A program made the position numbers and the translations under genes. The notes beneath the pieces are model-generated. The model saw only the letters and a program-made list of their open reading frames with translations, was not told where the DNA came from and made no database searches. A stretch of 20,997 bases of DNA from JBEEPE01 sp041191265 (lineage in GTDB: Bacteria > Verrucomicrobiota > Verrucomicrobiia > Chthoniobacterales > Chthoniobacteraceae), in assembly GCA_041191265.1 (NCBI GenBank), contig JBEEPE010000364.1, positions 1 to 20,997 on the forward strand, in the 5' to 3' direction. Positions 15,475 through 20,997 of the stretch are shown here, one piece after another (within the stretch, counting starts at the first letter, position 1; each line of letters starts with the position of its first letter).

Positions 15475-17247
15475 TTAAGACAGGGCGGGTTCGGTATCGG
15501 GCTCGACCCATTTGCCATGTTCTTGGATAAGGTCGCGCAGGCGTTCGACGGCTTCTGTTTCGGCGATGTTGAACTTTACGGGGGATCTGCCGACGTAGAG
15601 GTTGACCTTGCCGGGTGCGCCGCCGACGTAGCCGAAGTCGGCATCTGCCATTTCACCGGGGCCGTTGACGATGCAGCCCATGATGGCGATTTTGACCCCT
15701 TTGAGGTGGGCGGTAGCGGATTTGATTCGGGCGGTGGTTTCCTGGAGATTGAACAACGTTCTTCCGCAGCTTGGGCATGCGACGTAATCGGTTTTGAAGG
15801 AACGGGATCCCGTTGCTTGAAGAATGTTGTATGCGAGGCGCAGCGAGGGAACGCCTTTGCCTGCGGTTCGGAGCCACAGGGCGTCTCCGATTCCGTCGCA
15901 GAGGAGGCTTCCGAGGTTGGATGCTGCGTCGAGCATGATGTCGCAGGACGGCGGGGAGCTCGGGTCGAGCGTGTCTTTGAGAAGGATGGGTTGGCGTGTC
16001 GGCACACGGGCGGCGAGGAGGCGGAATGCTCCGATGAGCGGGAGCGGTGTGTGGTCGGCGACGGTAATGACGCGTTGGTCGCCGGCCTCGAGTGCAAGTG
16101 CGATACTGCTGGGGTCGAGGGGATTGACCGGTAGCGCGTCGATGTCCTCGGGGGTGAGTTCGGGGAGCAGGGGTGCGTCGGGACCCGAAGATGGGAGGCT
16201 TTCGCGCGGGACACGTGAAACGACACGAATCGGGTGAGCGCTTCCGACGGGGTACTCTTTGAAGGGCGCTGTCGCGGTTTCGCGCCGCTGGTAGGTGAAG
16301 GGGTCGAAGGGCAGCGTCGCCATCGGAAGCGGGTTGGCGTTCGTTTCGAGCGGGAGTTCTCGGATGCGGGCGAGTTCGCGGGCGACGGGGATTTCGTGAA
16401 TGGAATCCTCGGTGAGAGACACGCGGATGGTGTCGCCGATTCCGTCCGCGAGCAGGCTGCCAATGCCGACGGCGCTTTTGATCCGTCCGTCGTCGCCGTC
16501 TCCTGCTTCGGTGACGCCGAGGTGGAGTGGATAGTTCCAGTCGTGGCCGAGTTGGTCGAGGCGCGCTGCGAGCAGGCGGTATGCGCCGATCATGACCTTT
16601 GGATTACTGGATTTCATGGAGAACACGAAGTCGTGGAAGCCTTCGTCGCGAGCAATCCGAGCAAACTCGAGGGCGCTTTCCACCATGCCTTCGGGGGTAT
16701 CGCCGTACCGGTTCATGATTCGGTCGGACAGAGAGCCGTGGTTGGTGCCGATGCGAAGGGCGACTCCGCGTTCTTTGCACTGGCGAACGAGTGGGATGAA
16801 GCGCTCGCGAATGCGATCGAGTTCCAGAGCGTACTCAGCGTCGGTGTATTCACGGACGTCGAACTTCTTTTTGTCAGCGTAGTTACCGGGGTTAATGCGA
16901 ACTTTTTCGACCCACTTCGCCGCTTCTGCAGCGGCTTCCGGTTTGAAATGAATATCCGCAACGAGGGGCACGGTGATGCCGAGGTTGCGGAGCCCTGACG
17001 CGATGTGTTGGAGGTTCGCGGCGTCTTTGACAGTGGGGGCGGTGATGCGAACGATTTCGCAACCTGCGTTCACCAAATCGACGGTTTGCTGGATGCAGGC
17101 CGCCGTGTCCATGGTGTCGCAGGTCAGCATGGACTGGATGCGCACGGGGTTGTTTCCGCCAATGGCAACGTCACCGGCGCGGACGGTGCGTGTGGGGCGG
17201 CGAAGGCGTGGGAAGAGGCTCAGCGGAGGTTGCGTGGGCTGGGTCAT
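15475..17247 (-). CDS. ispG: 4-hydroxy-3-methylbut-2-enyl diphosphate synthase, long form with inserted domain
   Basis: IspG (GcpE) reductively converts MEcPP to HMBPP, the penultimate MEP step, with a 4Fe-4S cluster. The product is 590 residues, against about 370 in E. coli, because a large extra domain (about 280-480) separates the TIM barrel (~15-280) from the C-terminal cluster domain. This three-domain form is known from plants, Chlamydiae, Bacteroidetes and relatives. Cluster ligands C491 and C494 (CPSCGRTLFN), C525 (IMGCIVNGPGE) and E532 are all present. Barrel motifs include VRIQSMLTCDT, VADIHF and VRINPGN. The frame runs on upstream to 17412, but ATG 17247 overlaps the rseP stop as ATGA, which implies translational coupling, and the protein aligns naturally from there. 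Confidence 0.96.
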   Translation of the reverse strand: MTQPTQPPLSLFPRLRRPTRTVRAGDVAIGGNNPVRIQSMLTCDTMDTAACIQQTVDLVNAGCEIVRITAPTVKDAANLQHIASGLRNLGITVPLVADIHFKPEAAAEAAKWVEKVRINPGNYADKKKFDVREYTDAEYALELDRIRERFIPLVRQCKERGVALRIGTNHGSLSDRIMNRYGDTPEGMVESALEFARIARDEGFHDFVFSMKSSNPKVMIGAYRLLAARLDQLGHDWNYPLHLGVTEAGDGDDGRIKSAVGIGSLLADGIGDTIRVSLTEDSIHEIPVARELARIRELPLETNANPLPMATLPFDPFTYQRRETATAPFKEYPVGSAHPIRVVSRVPRESLPSSGPDAPLLPELTPEDIDALPVNPLDPSSIALALEAGDQRVITVADHTPLPLIGAFRLLAARVPTRQPILLKDTLDPSSPPSCDIMLDAASNLGSLLCDGIGDALWLRTAGKGVPSLRLAYNILQATGSRSFKTDYVACPSCGRTLFNLQETTARIKSATAHLKGVKIAIMGCIVNGPGEMADADFGYVGGAPGKVNLYVGRSPVKFNIAETEAVERLRDLIQEHGKWVEPDTEPALS

Positions 17248-18719
17248 TTTGACGGGGCCGGCTGGGTTTGATTTCCGGTGGGTGCCGCTGCGGGTTGCGT
17301 GGCGGAGGGCGCCGCTGCCGGTGCTGCGGACTTGTCCTTGCGGCGGTTGAAGAAATCGGTGACGTCGAAGAAGGTGAGGTAGGCCATGAAGGCCATGGCT
17401 GCGACGGCGCAACTCGTTTGAAGCCAGCCGAGGTATTTTGGGTTGAAGGGTTTCCGTCTGATGCTTTCGATGAGGGCGAGGGTGATGTGGCCGCCGTCGA
17501 GAACGGGGAAGGGAAGCAGGTTGGCGAGTGCGAGGTTCACGTTGAAGAAGACGGAGAACGCGAGCGCGAGGAGCCAGCCTCCTTCGTTTTCAAAAATGCT
17601 GTAATAGACCTTCATGATGCCGACGGGTCCGCTGAAGTGTTGGGCGCTTACGTCGCTGCGTTTCGCAAACAACGCATCGAGCATGTTGACGATGGAAAGG
17701 ACGGCGTCGCGGATTTGGTCGGACGGTAGCGGATGCATGATGGAGCGGTGTCCCCATTGGAGACCGGGTTCCGCGATCCAGTTGGGTTGGGACGGGTGCG
17801 GGGTTGGGACGAGGGTCAGTGTGGTTTCCGTATGATTTCGCCGGACGACGAGGTGATTGGGTTGGCCGGTGTGCCGCGCGAGTTCGTTGTACCCGTCGAG
17901 GACGTTGAACACTGGGGTGTCGTTGACCTTGAGGAGGAAGTCACCTTTCTGAAAACCGGCTTGTTCGGCGGGGGAGTTGGCGAGGACGCCGTCGATGTTG
18001 GGAATCTGGCGCGGGCCGATACCGACGGTACGGAGTTCTTTTCGTTTCCAGCCTGGTCCTTCGGCTTTGGACCAACCGGAGTGGATAGCGAGGGGTTCGC
18101 CTTTTCGTTCGATGTCGAACCGGATGGTTTCGCCTTCGCTTCGAACGATGTGCCATTTGACGGAGCGAAGCGGGCCCATGAAGCGGTCGACGGGGTGTCC
18201 GTCCACGGCTTTGATGGTGTCGCCGGGTTGGAGTCCAGCAGCGGCTGCGGGGCCCTTTGGGTCGACGAAGCCGATTTCGGTGCTGTTTTCGAAATCGTTG
18301 ACGGGTTTGCCGACGGACCACACGACAACGGCGAGGGCGATGGCGAAGAGGAACGAGAAGAGCGGTCCGGCGAAGGCGACGATGATTTTGTCGAGAGCCG
18401 AGATGGGGGGCAGGGGTTCTGCGGGGGCGGCGTTTTCTCCATCGGGTTGGGATTCGCTTTCGCCCTCGATGAGGTCCATCGGGGCGAGTTGGGGGAGCTT
18501 GACGAACCCGCCTGCAGGGATGGAGCCCAAGGAGTACCACACGCCGTTAAACTGCTTTTTCCAGAGCGGTTTGCCGAACCAAACGCCAAACTCTTCGATG
18601 TGGAGTCCGCGCCAGCGAGCGGCGAGGAAGTGCCCGATTTCGTGGACGATGATGATGAGGTTGAAGAGCAGGACGACGCTGCCTGCGGTGGTCAGAATGT
18701 TGAGAAGTTTGGGGAGCAT
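17244..18719 (-). CDS. rseP: Site-2 zinc metalloprotease, RseP family
   Basis: RseP cleaves transmembrane segments, classically of anti-sigma factors in the envelope stress response and of leftover signal peptides. The product has 491 residues. The zinc motif H26-E-I-G-H30 lies in the first membrane helix, and the second metal motif (LLPFPVLDGGH) is in the C-terminal membrane part. Two PDZ-like segments lie between them (around FVDPKGPAAAAGLQPGDTI and GVLANSPAEQAGFQKGDFLL). A region near 80-95 is acidic/Gln-rich, and the last ~35 residues are Ala/Pro/Gln-rich; both are probably disordered. The position between dxr and ispG matches the common cdsA-dxr-rseP order. The stop overlaps the ispG start by 4 nt, and 25 bp separate it from dxr. 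Confidence 0.94.
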   Translation of the reverse strand: MLPKLLNILTTAGSVVLLFNLIIIVHEIGHFLAARWRGLHIEEFGVWFGKPLWKKQFNGVWYSLGSIPAGGFVKLPQLAPMDLIEGESESQPDGENAAPAEPLPPISALDKIIVAFAGPLFSFLFAIALAVVVWSVGKPVNDFENSTEIGFVDPKGPAAAAGLQPGDTIKAVDGHPVDRFMGPLRSVKWHIVRSEGETIRFDIERKGEPLAIHSGWSKAEGPGWKRKELRTVGIGPRQIPNIDGVLANSPAEQAGFQKGDFLLKVNDTPVFNVLDGYNELARHTGQPNHLVVRRNHTETTLTLVPTPHPSQPNWIAEPGLQWGHRSIMHPLPSDQIRDAVLSIVNMLDALFAKRSDVSAQHFSGPVGIMKVYYSIFENEGGWLLALAFSVFFNVNLALANLLPFPVLDGGHITLALIESIRRKPFNPKYLGWLQTSCAVAAMAFMAYLTFFDVTDFFNRRKDKSAAPAAAPSATQPAAAPTGNQTQPAPSK

Positions 18720-18744
18720 GGGAGGCCTAGGGGAAGGGGGGTGG

Positions 18745-19923
18745 TTAGGAGTCTAGCACGGTTGTAGCGGAGCGGCGCGCGTCGTGATCTGCTTGGATGA
18801 GCGCGTCGAGACTTGGTTCGTGACAGGGGGTGTGGGCTTGGAGGACGCGGTCGACGGTTTCCCAGATGGCGGGGAAGGAGCATTGACCGGAGAGGAAGCG
18901 TTCGACGGCGACTTCGTTGGCGGCGTTGAGCACGGCAGGGTAGGTGCCGCCGGAGGCACCGGCGTGGCGCGCGAGGTTGAGGGCGGGGAAGTCGAGGTGG
19001 CGGGGTGCCTCGAACTCGAGTTTGGCGAGCGCGGGGAAATCGAGTGGCTGGAGGCGATTGGCGAGTCGGTCGGGCCACGTGACGGCGTATTGAATCGGGA
19101 AGCACATGTCCGTGGTGGACAGTTGCGCTAGGACGGAGCCGTCCACGAACTCGACCATGGAGTGGACGATGCTTTGTGGGTGGACCACGACGTCGACGCG
19201 GTCCATTTCAACTTGGAACAGCCAGCGTGCCTCGATCATTTCGAGGCCTTTGTTGAACAGGGTGGCAGAGTCGACGGTGATTTTGCGGCCCATGGTCCAC
19301 GTGGGGTGGCGGAGGGCTTGGGCTGGGGTGACGCGGGCGAGTTCCTCGGCGGGAGTTTTTCGGAAGGGGCCTCCGCTGGCGGTGAGAATGAGGCGCTGGA
19401 TGTGGGAGGCAGGGCGTCCTTCGAGGCACTGGAAGATGGCGTTGTGTTCCGAGTCTACGGGCAGGACTTGAACTCCTTTGCGGCGTGCTGCTTCCATGAC
19501 AATGCCGCCTGCCATCACGAGGATTTCCTTGCTGGCGACGGCGATGTCCTTACCCGCTTCGATTGCGGCGAGGGCGGGGTGGAGTCCGGCGGTGCCGACG
19601 ATTGCGATGAGGACCAGATCGACGGAGGGAAGGGTTGCGAGGGTGGTGAGCGCTTCGGGGCCGTCGAGGACAGGTGTGGGGTGTCCTGCGAGCGCGGTGC
19701 GGGCGGTTGCGGCGGCTTTGGGGTCGACGAGCGCGGCGGCTTCGGGTTTCCAGAGGCGAACTTGTTCGAGGAAGGTGTCCGTGCTGCGCAGGGCCGCGAG
19801 GGCGGTGACGCGCATGCGTTCGGGGAGGTCAGCGGCGACTTTGAGTGCGCTTTGGCCGATGGAGCCGGTGCACCCCAGGATGGCGACGTTGCGCTGGCGC
19901 GGGGGTGTTATCGGGGGGTTCAT
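18745..19923 (-). CDS. dxr: 1-deoxy-D-xylulose-5-phosphate reductoisomerase
   Basis: DXR (IspC) rearranges and reduces DXP to MEP with NADPH, the committed step of the MEP pathway. The product is 392 residues, the usual length. The NADPH-binding motif GCTGSIGQSAL is at 17-27, VASKEILVMAGG at 129-140, metal ligands D157 and E159 in VDSEHNAIFQCLEG, TASGGPFR at 181-188, and NKGLEMIEA from N224 with E228. All expected catalytic residues are present. The start overlaps the cdsA stop by 4 nt (ATGA), showing translational coupling, and rseP follows after 25 bp. Confidence 0.97.
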   Translation of the reverse strand: MNPPITPPRQRNVAILGCTGSIGQSALKVAADLPERMRVTALAALRSTDTFLEQVRLWKPEAAALVDPKAAATARTALAGHPTPVLDGPEALTTLATLPSVDLVLIAIVGTAGLHPALAAIEAGKDIAVASKEILVMAGGIVMEAARRKGVQVLPVDSEHNAIFQCLEGRPASHIQRLILTASGGPFRKTPAEELARVTPAQALRHPTWTMGRKITVDSATLFNKGLEMIEARWLFQVEMDRVDVVVHPQSIVHSMVEFVDGSVLAQLSTTDMCFPIQYAVTWPDRLANRLQPLDFPALAKLEFEAPRHLDFPALNLARHAGASGGTYPAVLNAANEVAVERFLSGQCSFPAIWETVDRVLQAHTPCHEPSLDALIQADHDARRSATTVLDS

Positions 19924-20801
19924 GCGGGGCGGGTGGCGTAAACGAGGTAGGCGTACAGGAGGGGCGCGGTGAAAAGGAGCGAGTCGATGAGGTCGAGGGC
20001 GCCCCCGATTCCGGGAAGCATGGAGCCGGAATCCTTGATGCCGGTTGCGCGTTTAATGAGGGATTCGGCAAGGTCGCCGATCACGGCGACGAAGCCGAAG
20101 AAGGTGCCAAGGGTGATGGCGATGCCCGGGGTCAGCAGGGAAAGGCGTTCCGGAAAAAGGGTGATGAGGCCCCAGGCGCCGAGGGCGGAAAAGGCCAGCG
20201 CCCCAGCGAAGCCTTCCATGGTTTTCTTCGGGGACACATGGGGAATCATCGGCGTTTTGCCCACGAGCGAGCCGGTGATGTAGGCGCCGCAGTCGGAGAA
20301 CTTGGTCGTGATACAGAGAAACAGGAGGTAGTAGTGGCCGGCGAGGGAGCCGTCGGGGTTCCGAGGAACGATGTAGAGGATTTTTCCAAAAAAGGAAAAA
20401 AGCAGGGGGGCGTAAAGGATTCCAAAAACCGTGAGTGCAACCGCATGCAGCGAATCCTCGATCCGGAACTGAATGGCGAGGCGGCGGAAAAAGACCGCAA
20501 GAATCGAGAATGAGACGAAGACGACGTCGAATAGGAGCGCGGCGTTTTGTCCGTGTTTTTGGGTGAGGAAGAGGTCGCCTAAGATCAAAACGGTGCCGAG
20601 GGCGAGGGCGAGTCGGCCATTGTGAGGCAGTTTTGCCGCGTCGAGCGCGCGAAAGTATTCGCGGGTGCCGATGAAGGGAAGGATGACCAACAGCGCCCAG
20701 AAGCCGGGTTCATAGGCGGTGGCCATGATGGAGCCGGCGGCGAGCCAGAGTCCGGCGGTACTGGTGAGCCGCGAAAGAAAGGTACGGAGCGCCGGAGTCA
20801 T
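19920..20801 (-). CDS. cdsA: Phosphatidate cytidylyltransferase (CDP-diglyceride synthase)
   Basis: CdsA makes CDP-diacylglycerol from CTP and phosphatidic acid, the branch point of phospholipid synthesis, in the inner membrane. The product is 293 residues with about eight hydrophobic segments. The family signature lies at ~242-277: GDLAESLIKRATGIKDSG, then LPGIGGALDLIDSLLF. An SPKKTMEG block (CTP/metal site region) lies upstream of it. It is the first gene of the leftward operon visible here. The usual upstream neighbour uppS is not in the window. Only a short open frame ending STNPLTEEKLLDSTTDP precedes it; its stop overlaps the cdsA ATG as ATGA. No clear promoter was seen in 20802-20997. 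Confidence 0.95.
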   Translation of the reverse strand: MTPALRTFLSRLTSTAGLWLAAGSIMATAYEPGFWALLVILPFIGTREYFRALDAAKLPHNGRLALALGTVLILGDLFLTQKHGQNAALLFDVVFVSFSILAVFFRRLAIQFRIEDSLHAVALTVFGILYAPLLFSFFGKILYIVPRNPDGSLAGHYYLLFLCITTKFSDCGAYITGSLVGKTPMIPHVSPKKTMEGFAGALAFSALGAWGLITLFPERLSLLTPGIAITLGTFFGFVAVIGDLAESLIKRATGIKDSGSMLPGIGGALDLIDSLLFTAPLLYAYLVYATRPA

Positions 20802-20885
20802 GGGTCGGTGGTGGAATCGAGGAGTTTCTCTTCCGTAAGGGGATTCGTCGAGGAAAAGGGGGGCGGGGGGGAGTTAGCGAATTGA

Positions 20886-20961
20886 CTCAAATGAAAAGAC
20901 ACCGAGCGGGAGTCTCAGACAGGTAGCAAAAGGATACGTTGCCTCAATGAAAAGGACACCG
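20886..20961. repeat. Near-identical 19-bp direct repeat pair
   Basis: CTCAAATGAAAAGACACCG (20886-20904) and CTCAATGAAAAGGACACCG (20943-20961) match apart from one deleted A and one added G, with a 57-bp offset. An inverted pair, TTGACTCA (20882-20889) and TGAGTCAA (20982-20989), brackets the region. Multiple short repeats of this kind occur at the ends of some insertion sequences (for example IS21-type), but no transposase is in the window. They could also be operator sites upstream of cdsA. Confidence 0.55.
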
Positions 20962-20997
20962 TGGGGAGGTGCCTTTAAAAATGAGTCAAAAGAGTCG

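Noticed and set aside
15142..16134. 330-residue + strand open frame antisense to xseB/ispG
   Set aside because: It is Cys/Gly-rich with no family features and lies opposite well-supported genes; it is a GC-rich antisense shadow.
17248..17412. N-terminal extension of ispG
   Set aside because: It lies inside rseP and is Arg/His-rich; the ATGA overlap at 17244-17247 marks the start.
17733..18767. 344-residue + strand open frame antisense to rseP
   Set aside because: Composition is Asp/Glu/Gly-rich without domains, and it mirrors the rseP codons; a shadow.
19162..20513. Two long + strand open frames antisense to dxr and cdsA
   Set aside because: No recognisable motifs; they lie opposite conserved enzymes and come from third-position bias.

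Overview
The window looks like a chromosomal segment of a Verrucomicrobiota or other PVC-group bacterium. The case rests on gene content. There is a three-gene cluster of the planctomycete/verrucomicrobial DUF1549-DUF1553, DUF1501 and PPC-domain types. There is a long (about 590-residue) IspG of the kind found in Chlamydiae/Verrucomicrobia, Bacteroidetes and plants. All other calls are ordinary Gram-negative envelope genes. GC content is high, and the given strand is richer in G than C over genes of both orientations.

Left part, + strand. A truncated gene end (1-503, probably DUF4407-like) is followed by a three-gene operon at 637-6574: a haem/DUF1549/DUF1553 protein, a Tat-exported DUF1501 protein and an exported protein with two PPC domains. 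A 231-bp gap then carries an 11-bp-phased GTCA array resembling Pho boxes. It precedes an OprO/OprP-type porin (6806-8332), which ends at a good intrinsic terminator. A second spacer holds a TTTACA pair, which on the other strand reads as a CpxR-like GTAAA-N6-GTAAA box. It precedes a di-haem DUF1111 oxidoreductase (8525-9814), closed by a strong terminator.

Right part, - strand. Nine genes run leftwards from 20801 to 9888 in tight order: cdsA, dxr, rseP, ispG, xseB, dxs, an ABC-2 type ATPase, a CpxR/OmpR-like response regulator and its CpxA-like histidine kinase. Several junctions are 4- or 11-nt overlaps (cdsA/dxr, rseP/ispG, regulator/kinase), so this is probably one transcription unit. It joins three enzymes of the MEP isoprenoid pathway, CDP-diacylglycerol synthesis, site-2 proteolysis and an envelope-sensing two-component system. 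Isoprenoid and phospholipid precursor supply is thus linked to envelope stress signalling. The kinase converges on the DUF1111 gene at a terminator.

Right edge. About 120 bp upstream of cdsA contain a 19-bp near-identical direct repeat and an inverted TTGACTCA/TGAGTCAA pair, possibly the end of a mobile element outside the window. No RNA genes or CRISPR arrays were seen, and no gap exceeds 300 bp. I found no clearly new biological system. The strongest leads are the phased regulatory arrays, the altered TPP motif in DXS, the lone ABC ATPase with CpxAR at the end of the MEP operon, and the edge repeats.
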